From Ruminococcus sp. (GTDB lineage: Bacteria; Bacillota; Clostridia; Oscillospirales; Ruminococcaceae), in NCBI RefSeq assembly GCF_019423705.1, contig NZ_JAHZAX010000004.1, positions 1-64,000 of the forward strand: 64,000 bases of DNA, given 5' to 3'. The notes below the pieces were generated by a model, which had not been told where the DNA came from, made no database searches, and saw nothing but the letters and a program-made list of their open reading frames with translations. Of the stretch, positions 1 through 7,351 are shown piece after piece; positions within the stretch are counted from its first letter, which is position 1; the number at the start of each line of letters is the position of its first letter. The translations under genes and the position numbers were made by a program.

Positions 1-2
1 GC

Positions 3-302
3 TATAACAACTTTGAGGGAGTACTTAGCATATATGCGGGTGCTTCTTGTTCAGGTTGCCGCAGCACAGAACATAATGGTTGTAGCATTGAAGGGTGTTT
101 TTTACTTGAATGTACAAAGAACCATGGTGTTGATTTTTGTGGAGAGTGCAATGAGTTTCCATGTAAAAAAACGCAGGGATTGTTTGAAGAAATAGTATAC
201 CGGCAGTGGCTGGAAGGAAATCAACAAATTAGAGAATACGGTATAGAGGCATATTGGAAAAATAATTCCGAAAATCCGCATTATAAACCGTATAAAAAGT
301 AA
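3..302 (+). CDS. DUF3795-like cysteine-rich protein, 3' part only
   Basis: The reading frame is open from the first base of the window and ends at TAA 300-302, so about 99 C-terminal residues are seen and the start lies outside. The visible part has paired cysteines in the pattern CSGC, then C, C, FCGEC and FPCKK, and an aromatic tail. This spacing fits the small zinc-ribbon-like DUF3795 proteins of Firmicutes, whose function is unknown. A good hairpin terminator follows at once. No partner gene is visible. The family call rests on the cysteine pattern alone. Confidence 0.6.
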   Translation, partial: YNNFEGVLSIYAGASCSGCRSTEHNGCSIEGCFLLECTKNHGVDFCGECNEFPCKKTQGLFEEIVYRQWLEGNQQIREYGIEAYWKNNSENPHYKPYKK

Positions 303-328
303 TTAAAATTCCAGTTTATCGGAATCAA

Positions 329-366
329 AAATCACAGCACCCATAACAGGTGCTGTGATTTTTTTT
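329..366 (+). terminator. Rho-independent terminator
   Basis: An 11-bp perfect stem (331-341 with 349-359, sequence ATCACAGCACC and its complement) with a 7-base loop is followed by a run of T. It sits 27 bases after the stop of the DUF3795-like gene. On the other strand it overlaps the end of the methyltransferase remnant. Confidence 0.8.
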
Positions 367-612
367 CGTAAAACTTGTGCTTGGTAATTTCTCCGCATAT
401 AAGGTCGAGATCGGGCAGCTCGTTTGGGTCGATTTTTCTTGCGTCATCATAAAACACCTCACCTTCTGTATCATACAAAATTTCATAGGCTTTCTTTGCA
501 TACTTATCGATCTCGCAGTAACCGACGCACTTGAATCCGCCTGCTTTTTCAAACCCTGAGCGAAATCCGCCGATACCTGCAAAGATATCGAAACATTTTA
601 TCAGTACGAATC
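332..612 (-). pseudogene. C5 cytosine DNA methyltransferase, N-terminal remnant
   Basis: On the minus strand one frame reads FDIFAGIGGFRSGFEKAGG near 555-595 and later DLDLICG, which are motif I and the stretch just before the PCQ catalytic loop of Dcm/M.HhaI-type enzymes. The frame then turns into unrelated sequence and stops at 332-334, so the catalytic cysteine motif and everything after it are lost. There is also a stop just upstream of the conserved start region: the good Shine-Dalgarno site (611-621) leads to an ATG in the wrong frame. It is therefore a dead fragment. Such genes are common cargo in conjugative elements. Confidence 0.75.
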
Positions 613-633
613 ATCTCCTTTCCGATTTTTCAA

Positions 634-673
634 ACAAAAAAAACGGTCAAGCTTTTTTCAAAACTTGACCGTC
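634..673 (-). terminator. Terminator of the DUF4314 gene
   Basis: A 9-bp stem (643-651 with 664-672, ACGGTCAAG and its complement) is followed on the minus strand by eight T. It starts at the stop codon of the minus-strand gene that ends at 672. Confidence 0.8.
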
Positions 674-938
674 ACATTGATATATTCATTTCTTCATCTT
701 CTGTTTGCTCACTATCTTCACTTACGATATGAAAATCGACCACGCCTGGGATAACTCCGAGCGTTCTGCCGTTATCAAAGATACAATGCACAGTGCCGAT
801 ATCATCCACGTGATCGACCTTGCCAAACGTTCCCGACTCAACAGGGAACGGGTCATCGTTCATTTGGTCAAGGCAGATACGAGTTCCTTCCGGATATCTC
901 TGTCGCAGCCTTTCAACGTTTTCTTTATTGTAATACAT
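672..938 (-). CDS. DUF4314 domain protein
   Basis: This 88-residue protein has the DUF4314 pattern: basic and charged N-terminus, GTRICLDQMNDDPFPVESGT, a VDD.GTVH block, then FDNGR.LGVIPGVVDF. It looks like a small SH3-like beta barrel. The family is known mainly from integrative and conjugative elements of Firmicutes; its role is unknown. An AGGAGG site 6 bases upstream supports the ATG at 936-938. The frame just upstream is open and ends in this start region, suggesting a lost upstream partner. It is read as a leftover of an older island left of the element that begins at 1320. Confidence 0.75.
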   Translation of the reverse strand: MYYNKENVERLRQRYPEGTRICLDQMNDDPFPVESGTFGKVDHVDDIGTVHCIFDNGRTLGVIPGVVDFHIVSEDSEQTEDEEMNISM

Positions 939-1021
939 TTCACATTCCTCCTGTCAAATTTATTTTCTCATCTGTTAATACAGCCTCTGCCACATTGGGA
1001 TCACCACCTCTCTTAAAAAAC

Positions 1022-1075
1022 AAAAAAGCCGATCCTATTGGTTTCTCTGTTTTAAGAGATACCAACAAAATCGGC
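1022..1075 (-). terminator. Long imperfect hairpin, minus-strand terminator
   Basis: GCCGAT (1028-1033) pairs with ATCGGC (1070-1075), TTGGT (1038-1042) with ACCAA (1061-1065) and TCTCT (1044-1048) with AGAGA (1055-1059). On the minus strand it ends in six T. No gene is visible upstream of it on that strand (1076-1319), so its gene was probably deleted. The rest of 939-1319 holds no open frame I can support. Confidence 0.5.
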
Positions 1076-1319
1076 AGATCCAATAAATTTGTATTGAAAA
1101 CTTTGTGAAAGTTTTTTTATATACAAATCGGCAGGCTTAAAGCAAAATATACTCAAAGTCTGCCGTTTTGTTTGACGATGTTTAATTGTTGAGGGTTCAG
1201 ATCCTTTTTTTACGAAAAAGCATCTATGGTTTTACACCTGAAATTTTTACCCTCAAAACGCAAAAAAAGCTCGTAAATACGAGCTTTTCGAGGTGTGCAT
1301 CTATTTCATTGCACAAGTA

Positions 1320-1342
1320 TGGTGACCCGTACGGGAATTGAA
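1320..1342. repeat. Left attachment site (tRNA-Glu 3' end copy)
   Basis: This is identical over 23 bases, in the same orientation, to the tRNA-Glu 3' end at 15152-15174, including the CCA. Beyond it the sequence differs from the tRNA. A hairpin with a T run lies to its left at 1263-1290, as expected for the old tRNA terminator. Confidence 0.85.
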
Positions 1343-1460
1343 TTAATCCGCACACCTGATGCGGTCTTTAGTAAAATGCGAAAAAGCCCGATTTTGCGGC
1401 GTTTTAGAGCAATGCAATTGTAGTGATTTTAAGCCGATTTCGGTGATTTTTAGCACAAAT

Positions 1461-1487
1461 AAGTGGCAAACAAGTGGTTGAAAGTGG
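1461..1487. repeat. Left arm-type repeats (AAGTGG units)
   Basis: Three AAGTGG units lie 10-11 bases apart. The first 21 bases match 15066-15086 at the other end with two differences, in the same orientation. Helically phased short repeats just inside both ends are what tyrosine integrases bind with their N-terminal domain. The binding role is inferred. Confidence 0.55.
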
Positions 1488-1520
1488 CGCATTTCTACCA
1501 GGAAGAGTACCGTATGCGTA

Positions 1521-1543
1521 ATGACAGCAGGCTGTCATTTTTT
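1521..1543 (+). terminator. Small hairpin terminator
   Basis: ATGACAGC (1521-1528) pairs with GCTGTCAT (1531-1538), followed by five T. No plus-strand gene leads into it; it may block read-through into the minus-strand cargo. Confidence 0.5.
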
Positions 1544-1544
1544 A

Positions 1545-1760
1545 TTAATACTGCTTTTTTGTGAGATCAGAAACCAATTGTTTTCCATCCTCTTCCTCTT
1601 CTTTAAATAATTCCATAGCAATAGCTTCACGATCACACTTTAATTTATCAAGTATAAAACTATGTCATAATTCAAAACTTTTAATCACATCATCCCATGT
1701 GAATGCATAAACTTCATATGTCGTTTGGATGCGGTGCAGATTTATTCGGCAGATTGTACT
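1545..1760 (-). pseudogene. Unrecognised gene remnant with in-frame stop
   Basis: A minus-strand frame codes for about 55 plausible residues, containing TYEVYAFTWDDVIKSFEL, an in-frame TGA, and then LDKLKCDREAIAMELFKEEE, ending at TAA 1545-1547. The charged composition looks like real coding sequence. There is no start with a ribosome site. I do not recognise the family. It is probably a relic broken during decay of the element. Confidence 0.3.
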
Positions 1761-1883
1761 AAATTTTCGCAGGTATACTAGCGTATGTCAAGGGAATTTT
1801 GGACAATATGACGGATAAAGATTTGCCGCAGACAAGCCAACAGAATTTAGAGATGACCACATATTAAGGAATCACTGAATAAA

Positions 1884-2612
1884 TCACAGTACTATGTTAT
1901 AAGTTTTAAGTATATCGTCCTTTTTAGCATAAAATGCTTCGATAATACTATGATCCGGTGAAAATATCTCATTATTGCAACATTCTGAATAAACATATTC
2001 TTCTTTCATAATCTTGCTCTGTGTTTCATCAAGACACAGCCAGCTTATCTGATAACCGTTTATCCTGTAAACAGTTTTTTCTTTAAAATCAAGAGTCTGC
2101 GCAATGATGAGATATTTCTTCCCTGGTACCATAAAATTCATGCCGCCAAAATCTAGCGAGAATAGTTTTTCAGAAGGTGTCTCTATCTCCATGTCCTCAG
2201 CATTCATTAACCGCTCTTTGAACTCAGCCTCTGTTTCGTAGTGAAAGCCGCCTTTGATTTCAACATCAATGCTGTCTGTTTTGATATTACCCTTTATGAC
2301 CTTATCCACATCAAGGGTGCAGAAGGTACTGCCCTTTGAAAAGGAAAAGCTGTCCTGTGGAGTTCCTACAAATATGGCTGTTCCGTAAAGCCCAATGCCG
2401 TAGTCTGCATTCTCACTGTCAAACTGAGAAAAGCGATCATACAGTTCCTCTGTATCATGGATCACAGCAATATAGTCACAATTGCTGTTATGTATCTTCT
2501 CGATAGTGTCCATGCGGGTTATTCCTACGTCCTCTGACAAGCCCTTTGCATGTAAGCAAAGCAGAAGAGTGACTGCGATCAAAGCCGCCTGTAAGGTCAA
2601 AAATACTTTCAT
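1884..2612 (-). CDS. Membrane-anchored extracytoplasmic protein, last gene of the ABC cassette
   Basis: The 242-residue product begins MKVFLTLQAALIAVTLLLCL, one hydrophobic signal or anchor segment without a clear lipobox. The rest is hydrophilic and likely outside the cell. The start at 2612 is chosen because it follows the ATPase stop (2614-2616) directly, as in translational coupling; a start 30 bases earlier inside the ATPase gene is also open. I know no family for it. Its place after two permeases and an ATPase suggests a substrate-binding, immunity or sensor role for the transporter. A cysteine pair (SECCNNE) lies near the C-terminus. Confidence 0.7.
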   Translation of the reverse strand: MKVFLTLQAALIAVTLLLCLHAKGLSEDVGITRMDTIEKIHNSNCDYIAVIHDTEELYDRFSQFDSENADYGIGLYGTAIFVGTPQDSFSFSKGSTFCTLDVDKVIKGNIKTDSIDVEIKGGFHYETEAEFKERLMNAEDMEIETPSEKLFSLDFGGMNFMVPGKKYLIIAQTLDFKEKTVYRINGYQISWLCLDETQSKIMKEEYVYSECCNNEIFSPDHSIIEAFYAKKDDILKTYNIVL

Positions 2613-2613
2613 A

Positions 2614-3249
2614 TCATTCCTCCCGGACAGCGCCATTGTCAACTCTGAATATCTTATCGCTCAGAAGGGCGATATCCTCCTTGTTGTGACTTGCAACACA
2701 GACTATTGCCCCTCGCTTTGCCTGTGCAGAGATCAGCTTTCTGATTTCGTCAACACCGCTGTCATCAAGACCATTTGTAGGTTCATCGAGGAGCAGCACA
2801 TCGGGTTCCTCCATAATAGCCTGTGCAATAAGTATCCTCTGCCGCATACCGAGGGAATATTTTCTGATTGGGCGCTTATCGTCGGGATCAAGCCCTACCT
2901 CCGAGATAGTCTCACGAATTTTGTCTTTGCTTATCTTCTTTTTTATCCCTGCCAGCAGCTTCAGATTTTTATATCCCGACAAGTCCGGAAATAGTCCTGC
3001 ATTTTCAATAGCAATACCCACACTGGGCAGAGCGTCAATGTCCTTGTGCAGCACCTTGCCGTCTATCTCAATGCTGCCGCTTGTAAGATGTATAAGTCCC
3101 GATATTGCACGGAAAAGCATGGTCTTTCCGCTGCCGTTTCGCCCTACAAATCCGTAGATATTTCCGCCCTCCAGTGTAAGAGACACATTGTCGATCACTG
3201 TGCTGTTTTTGAATTTTTTAACTGCATTTTTAACTGTTATCGTTGACAT
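2614..3249 (-). CDS. ABC transporter ATPase
   Basis: This 211-residue ATPase has Walker A GRNGSGKT (36-43), the signature YSLGMRQR (131-138), Walker B VLLLDEP (151-157) and the switch histidine in SHNK (about 188). It is short for the class and has no C-terminal regulatory domain, as in the peptide, bacteriocin-immunity and antibiotic exporters. It lies 10 bases after the permease gene and runs into the anchored protein gene. With the two upstream permeases it should form an exporter or self-protection pump. The substrate is unknown; the two secreted proteins of the same cassette are the obvious candidates. Confidence 0.9.
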   Translation of the reverse strand: MSTITVKNAVKKFKNSTVIDNVSLTLEGGNIYGFVGRNGSGKTMLFRAISGLIHLTSGSIEIDGKVLHKDIDALPSVGIAIENAGLFPDLSGYKNLKLLAGIKKKISKDKIRETISEVGLDPDDKRPIRKYSLGMRQRILIAQAIMEEPDVLLLDEPTNGLDDSGVDEIRKLISAQAKRGAIVCVASHNKEDIALLSDKIFRVDNGAVREE

Positions 3250-3259
3250 TTCTATCTCC

Positions 3260-4015
3260 TCACACTAATATCTCTTTGTTGTTAAGGCTAACATCAGATC
3301 TGTTCACATAGGTGCAGAATATGACACACACCGCAAATAAGATCACTCCCATTACTATTACTGACGTTACAATGCTCCGCCTGTTTTCTGACATATTAAA
3401 AATGACAGCCAAAGGGTTTATGTTTTTTATGAGGGTATTCTCAAAGCCGTACCTTGCAGATATAACAAAGGCATAATGTGCTGCCGCTCCGACAGATAAT
3501 CCGATAGTACTGCCGAACAATGCCGAGAAAAGATTTGTGGTGGTAATAAGTATCCAAATGTACAGTATCATCATCATGGTTATCCCAACTATTTTTCCTA
3601 TATCCCCGGGCTGATTTGCAACGCCCATTTTGGCAGTCATTAACCATATCACAACCACGTTGACAAGGACTATAACAGCGCTCTGCAAATATATACGAGC
3701 CGAGTTTTTGACGAACCATTTTGTTCTCTTGTTCTCTCGGATAAAAACATAAATATCGCTGACGTTCAGGTTATCAGACATGGTATGTCCGAACATAAAA
3801 AGATAGACAACAGCCACAGTCAATGTGTACAGCATAAAGGGCAGGCTTGCATCACGAAGTGCTGTAAAACCGAAAGCGTTTCCGATAAACAAAAGATCAA
3901 AACTCTCATCGTATTCTCCCAGACTGCGCTCTGCGAGAATGTTGAAAAAATTACGACCGTTGAATATCAGTGACAATGGGACAATAGATGCGATCATTAG
4001 AAGCATTTTCTTCAT
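3260..4015 (-). CDS. ABC transporter permease (second)
   Basis: The 251-residue product has an N-terminal hydrophobic segment, a large loop of about 45 residues, then at least five more hydrophobic segments, as in ABC-2 type permeases of the bacitracin or lantibiotic-immunity kind. No sequence motif gives a substrate. It starts 11 bases after the stop of the larger permease gene and ends 10 bases before the ATPase gene, so the three are one transcription unit. The pair of different permeases with a single ATPase suggests a heterodimeric membrane part. Confidence 0.75.
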   Translation of the reverse strand: MKKMLLMIASIVPLSLIFNGRNFFNILAERSLGEYDESFDLLFIGNAFGFTALRDASLPFMLYTLTVAVVYLFMFGHTMSDNLNVSDIYVFIRENKRTKWFVKNSARIYLQSAVIVLVNVVVIWLMTAKMGVANQPGDIGKIVGITMMMILYIWILITTTNLFSALFGSTIGLSVGAAAHYAFVISARYGFENTLIKNINPLAVIFNMSENRRSIVTSVIVMGVILFAVCVIFCTYVNRSDVSLNNKEILV

Positions 4016-4026
4016 TCTCTCACTCC

Positions 4027-4917
4027 CTAGATATAGTCTTTTCTGCCACAGAAAAGCAGCAGAGCCGAACTCACGACTATCACCGCACCCATAGCAATGA
4101 AAAACGCTAAATAGTTCACTCCACTCCTGCCGTCACAGTAATAGTAAGTAACATATTTGAATGGATCGAGTGCGGTATATTTTTTATCTATATCATCATT
4201 CATGCTGTAGTTTTCAAGGAACTGCATTATGTTTATGATAAGAAATCCGACCCCGAAGGTCAGCACTTTGTTCCTTCTGCAAAACACCGAACAGGCAAGA
4301 GCAAGCACCCCGAACACTCCCGACATCAGAGAAAACATAAAAGCATGAAGCATACTGTACAGAAAGGGCGAAGCCGCCAGCAGTTCTCCAAAGGGAGCAT
4401 TGGGGTAATCTGTGGCACGCATAACGCCGAAGCCGTTAAAACGCCAGTTCGGGTTGAATAGATTTGCTCCCATGGAATTATCGAAGATGAGATAATTAAG
4501 ACAGCTGTTTATCATCAGCGGAACGAAAAATATCAGAAATGAGCCGATAAATGCAGCTGTGATCTTTGATATGATGTACCTTTGTTTACCGCAGTAGGCG
4601 CACAACAGAGTATCCGTGTTGGCTGCCTTGTCGGTAAGTATCGAAAAAGAAAAGGGCAGAGCACACAGAAATGGGAACAGCAGCTCAAGATAGCTGAGCA
4701 GTCCTGAGGGTACACAGAGGATAAATGCTTCAAAGGAGGTTATGACCGACGATGGGTCGTTCCCGGGAAAGCCGTCTCCTTCCATTCGTAGGGCGGTAAC
4801 ACCGTATGAACTGAAAACAACCTCTAAGAGACATATCATCATCATTGCCGAAAAGCCGAACATAAAGCCCTTTTTGTTAAGCATTATTTTTGTTTGGGTA
4901 AGTATACTTTTGATCAT
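4027..4917 (-). CDS. ABC transporter permease (first)
   Basis: This 296-residue protein has about six hydrophobic segments and the ABC-2 layout: N-terminal segment (about 18-37), an extracellular loop, then a cluster of segments from about 75 on. A GGAGG site lies 8 bases before the ATG at 4915-4917. It is the first gene of the transporter part of the cassette and lies 69 bases below the second secreted-protein gene, with a hairpin between. It likely forms a heteromer with the next gene. No close family name can be given from sequence reading alone. Confidence 0.75.
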   Translation of the reverse strand: MIKSILTQTKIMLNKKGFMFGFSAMMMICLLEVVFSSYGVTALRMEGDGFPGNDPSSVITSFEAFILCVPSGLLSYLELLFPFLCALPFSFSILTDKAANTDTLLCAYCGKQRYIISKITAAFIGSFLIFFVPLMINSCLNYLIFDNSMGANLFNPNWRFNGFGVMRATDYPNAPFGELLAASPFLYSMLHAFMFSLMSGVFGVLALACSVFCRRNKVLTFGVGFLIINIMQFLENYSMNDDIDKKYTALDPFKYVTYYYCDGRSGVNYLAFFIAMGAVIVVSSALLLFCGRKDYI

Positions 4918-4943
4918 ATATTTGCCTCCGTAGGTTTATATTA

Positions 4944-4981
4944 ATACATAGAGGAGAAGATTCACTTCTCCTCCGATGTAT
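4944..4981. other. Strong hairpin between secreted-protein and permease genes
   Basis: GAGGAGAAG (4951-4959) pairs with CTTCTCCTC (4965-4973), and ATACAT (4944-4949) with ATGTAT (4976-4981), around a 5-base loop. On the minus strand no T run follows, so it is more likely an mRNA stabiliser or partial attenuator than a full terminator. It could set the ratio of secreted protein to transporter. Confidence 0.5.
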
Positions 4982-4986
4982 TATCC

Positions 4987-5391
4987 TTACATAAACCTGA
5001 ATTCACCAGACACCTTGCATTTGCAGCCTGAAGTCTTGTTCTTAACATATCCATAATAGGTTTTATTACCTCTGCACATGGATGAATCAAACGAATATAA
5101 CTGGTTAGTGTTATATACATCAACATAATCGGAATAGCCCCCCGTCTTAACCTTAAATCGGGGTGTTCCTTTGCTATAGCCGCTTACGCTTGAAATTGAT
5201 GTTGCCCATACACCATACGCATAGTCAATTGAATAGCCTGATGTAGTTGTAATAGGGTTATAGTCGTCAGAATGTGCAAGTTCATTGCTGAACGAAGCTG
5301 TACCATAAGCGTTTACACCTATAGCCGACATCGATGCCATCATCATAACAGCAGCACCCATAGCTGCAATTCTCTTAACGATCTTTTTCAT
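4987..5391 (-). CDS. Small secreted protein (B) of the sigma/ABC cassette
   Basis: The 134-residue precursor has a classic signal peptide: MKKIVKRIAAMG, a hydrophobic core to about 24, and a likely cut after VNA (26-28). The mature part of about 106 residues is rich in Tyr, Ser, Gly and Thr, looks beta-rich, and has three cysteines (CRG and GCKCKV). It resembles in general shape the secreted bacteriocin-like and surface peptides of Firmicutes, but I cannot assign a family. It has its own long upstream region with a perfect palindrome, and lies just above the ABC genes. Role as toxin, signal or coat protein is open. Confidence 0.75.
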   Translation of the reverse strand: MKKIVKRIAAMGAAVMMMASMSAIGVNAYGTASFSNELAHSDDYNPITTTSGYSIDYAYGVWATSISSVSGYSKGTPRFKVKTGGYSDYVDVYNTNQLYSFDSSMCRGNKTYYGYVKNKTSGCKCKVSGEFRFM

Positions 5392-5466
5392 ATTAAACGT
5401 CCTTTCTCAATATAAGTGTAATTTTCTTTAAGTTTTGTTGCAGAGTATTTTAATTTCATCATATCA

Positions 5467-5492
5467 CACAATTATTGCAATGAATAATTGTG
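5467..5492. promoter_or_regulatory. Perfect palindrome upstream of secreted protein B
   Basis: Two 10-base arms, CACAATTATT (5467-5476) and AATAATTGTG (5483-5492), are separated by 6 bases. They lie about 75 bases upstream of the gene start. It could be a repressor operator or an RNA hairpin; no T run follows on either strand. Confidence 0.5.
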
Positions 5493-5559
5493 CAAAATAA
5501 ATATTCACATCTTCATTGGATTCACCAAACCTTTCTATTTTTATTACACCAGTTATGTA

Positions 5560-5985
5560 TCAGAAAATCAATGTTCCGCTGTTGACTTCCAGATACTCGT
5601 ATTTACTTCCGCTGTAAACATATACATGAGCTTCAGTACGATATTTTCTTCCTGATACCGCCGATGAATATGTATCGCTGACGTATGCGCTGCGTCCGTT
5701 CACTGCTTTTGTAACAACATCAACATTACTCCAAGCACCGTTTGAATATTCCTGTAGATACAGATAAATGCTTATCTTTGTTGCTGTGGATTTGCCCTTA
5801 GCATCACATTTATAAGCTATATTTGAGCCTGAACGATATACACTTGTACTAACATTGTCTGTGTACAGATACATTAATTCTATACCCGGTTCTACATAAT
5901 CGATTACGCTATTCGCCGAAACACTCATACTAAGCGAACACATCATAATGCATATAGCCATTATCGCAGAAATCATTTTCTTCAT
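5560..5985 (-). CDS. Small secreted protein (A) of the sigma/ABC cassette, DUF6147-like
   Basis: The 141-residue precursor begins MKKMISAIMAICIMMC with a cut likely after VSA (22-24). The mature part of about 115 residues alternates polar and aromatic residues (KISIYLYLQEYSNGAWS, TEAHVYVYSGSKYEYL) as in a beta sandwich. The pattern is like the secreted DUF6147 proteins of clostridia, whose role is unknown. It differs from protein B in sequence but shares size and export. It is the first structural gene after the sigma and anti-sigma genes and has a promoter of its own at 6024-6052. Confidence 0.7.
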   Translation of the reverse strand: MKKMISAIMAICIMMCSLSMSVSANSVIDYVEPGIELMYLYTDNVSTSVYRSGSNIAYKCDAKGKSTATKISIYLYLQEYSNGAWSNVDVVTKAVNGRSAYVSDTYSSAVSGRKYRTEAHVYVYSGSKYEYLEVNSGTLIF

Positions 5986-6023
5986 AAAAAATGTGCACTC
6001 CTTTCCTCAAAATTTTGTTCCCT

Positions 6024-6052
6024 TTATATACTGAGATACAAGTTTGAGTAAA
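6024..6052 (-). promoter_or_regulatory. Possible promoter of secreted protein A
   Basis: On the minus strand TTTACT (6047-6052) and ATATAA (6024-6029) are 17 bases apart. The fit to the housekeeping consensus is only moderate; the cassette sigma factor could also act in this region. Confidence 0.35.
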
Positions 6053-6080
6053 TTTGTACACACTTTTCGTAAAAAATATT

Positions 6081-6758
6081 TTATTTTGTAGGATTAACCG
6101 AATTTGCCATTTCAATTATGTCATTTTTGCACAAATCTCCGTTTATGGAATATACATAATCTCCATCATTCCAAACAATGATAGATGAGTTGTCATCATA
6201 GGATAAAAACGCTTCACAGCCTGATACGGTAACATATTCTGTTTTCCTATTTTCAGTATCAATATTATGGGTTGCCGTTAATGGACTTTGAGAATAAAAA
6301 ATGATTTTATTTTTGAAACGATAATCAATGCCTAAATGTGCGATATCCTCAATTCTGCTTTCTTCTACAAATCCTTTTGGAATAAACGTCGGCTCATAAT
6401 AGATAAATTCATCGTTCATATCATCTGCGGGAATAGCTCCTTGAACAGCATGCACATCAGCGTTATTTTCATTTTGCGAGACAAACAAACCTACGAACCA
6501 TTCTCTTAACTGTGGAACAGCGGCAACTGTAATTGTACCCATCATTAAACCTGCCGCTATAATAAAAATAGTCTTCCTCAGAGTTGTTTTTATCAACGGA
6601 TAATATGGTCTGCTTCTGTCCTTTATGAGCCTGTTTACTTTCTTTTTGTAAGTCTCTGAAAATTTATATTCAACATCTGCGATAGATTCCATTTCTCCTG
6701 CACACGGCAGTATGATAGTTTGTTCGATAGCTCTATACAATGCTGTATTTTCATTCAC
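6081..6758 (-). CDS. Anti-sigma-like membrane protein with DUF4367 domain
   Basis: The 225-residue protein has a cytoplasmic N-terminal part with a YKFSETYKKKVNRLIKDRS block, one membrane segment at about 60-80 (TIFIIAAGLMMGTITVAAV) and an outer C-terminal domain of the DUF4367 type (PTFIPKGF..., YDDNSSIIVWNDGDYVYSI). This is the standard build of a clostridial single-pass anti-sigma factor. GTG at 6756-6758 is chosen because GAGGTGAT lies just before it and it overlaps the sigma stop by 8 bases; an ATG at 6782 is an alternative. Signal sensed is unknown. Confidence 0.75.
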   Translation of the reverse strand: MNENTALYRAIEQTIILPCAGEMESIADVEYKFSETYKKKVNRLIKDRSRPYYPLIKTTLRKTIFIIAAGLMMGTITVAAVPQLREWFVGLFVSQNENNADVHAVQGAIPADDMNDEFIYYEPTFIPKGFVEESRIEDIAHLGIDYRFKNKIIFYSQSPLTATHNIDTENRKTEYVTVSGCEAFLSYDDNSSIIVWNDGDYVYSINGDLCKNDIIEMANSVNPTK

Positions 6759-7284
6759 TAATATCACCTCGTAATTTTTCAAACAAAATCTGTTCAGCCT
6801 TTCTCAGATATTTATATACAGCGTTCCGTGAAACTCCCATAAGTTTGGCGGTTTCATCGGCATTGTGTCCGTAATAATAAAAATATGTAATTGCAACTCT
6901 GTATTTTTCTTCCAGTTCGCTGATTGCCTTAGATAAATCGGCAACATTATAATCGTTAAATTCATCGGCGGAAGGAATATCTCTCATTTCTTCATGAATG
7001 TCATTGTAGAAATGCTTTTTTTCTTTGTTATAAAGTCTATAAGAAGCGTTTCTAATAGTTATAATCAAGTAAGCTTCCATTTTGTACACGGGTAAATTGT
7101 GAATTTTATGAAAATTATCGGCTATTCTATAAAATGTTTCCCATACAGCTTCTTCCGCTAATTCATGTGATCTTAAAATCTTAAACGACTCGGTATATAG
7201 CTTTTTTTCAAACTTTTTTACTAGTTGTTCAAAACTTTTTTTATCTTCATCATCGTTTATCAATGTCAGACAAACTGTTAACAT
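6751..7284 (-). CDS. ECF-type RNA polymerase sigma factor
   Basis: This 177-residue protein has region 2 (YTESFKILRSHELAEEAVWE, about 30-50) and region 4 with a helix-turn-helix (NADETAKLMGVSRNAVYKYL, about 143-162). There is no sigma 1.1 or region 3, so it is of the short extracytoplasmic-function kind. AAGGGGAG precedes the ATG. It heads the cassette and overlaps the anti-sigma-like gene, so the pair most likely senses an envelope or peptide signal and switches on the secreted proteins and pump. Carriage on an integrated element is notable. Confidence 0.85.
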   Translation of the reverse strand: MLTVCLTLINDDEDKKSFEQLVKKFEKKLYTESFKILRSHELAEEAVWETFYRIADNFHKIHNLPVYKMEAYLIITIRNASYRLYNKEKKHFYNDIHEEMRDIPSADEFNDYNVADLSKAISELEEKYRVAITYFYYYGHNADETAKLMGVSRNAVYKYLRKAEQILFEKLRGDISE

Positions 7285-7322
7285 AAAATCTCCCCTTTGA
7301 CTTCATTTGTTAGTATATAACA

Positions 7323-7351
7323 AGTATATCACTAAAAGTTAAATATTTCAA
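7323..7351 (-). promoter_or_regulatory. Promoter of the sigma/anti-sigma genes
   Basis: On the minus strand TTGAAA (7346-7351) and TATACT (7323-7328) are exactly 17 bases apart, about 40 bases upstream of the start codon. This is a good housekeeping promoter. Confidence 0.6.

Noticed and set aside
705..1016. Plus-strand frame of 103 codons
   Set aside because: Antisense to the DUF4314 gene, which has a family pattern, an AGGAGG site and a terminator.
1028..1075. attC-like integron hairpin
   Set aside because: No integron integrase and the T run on one side fits a plain terminator better.
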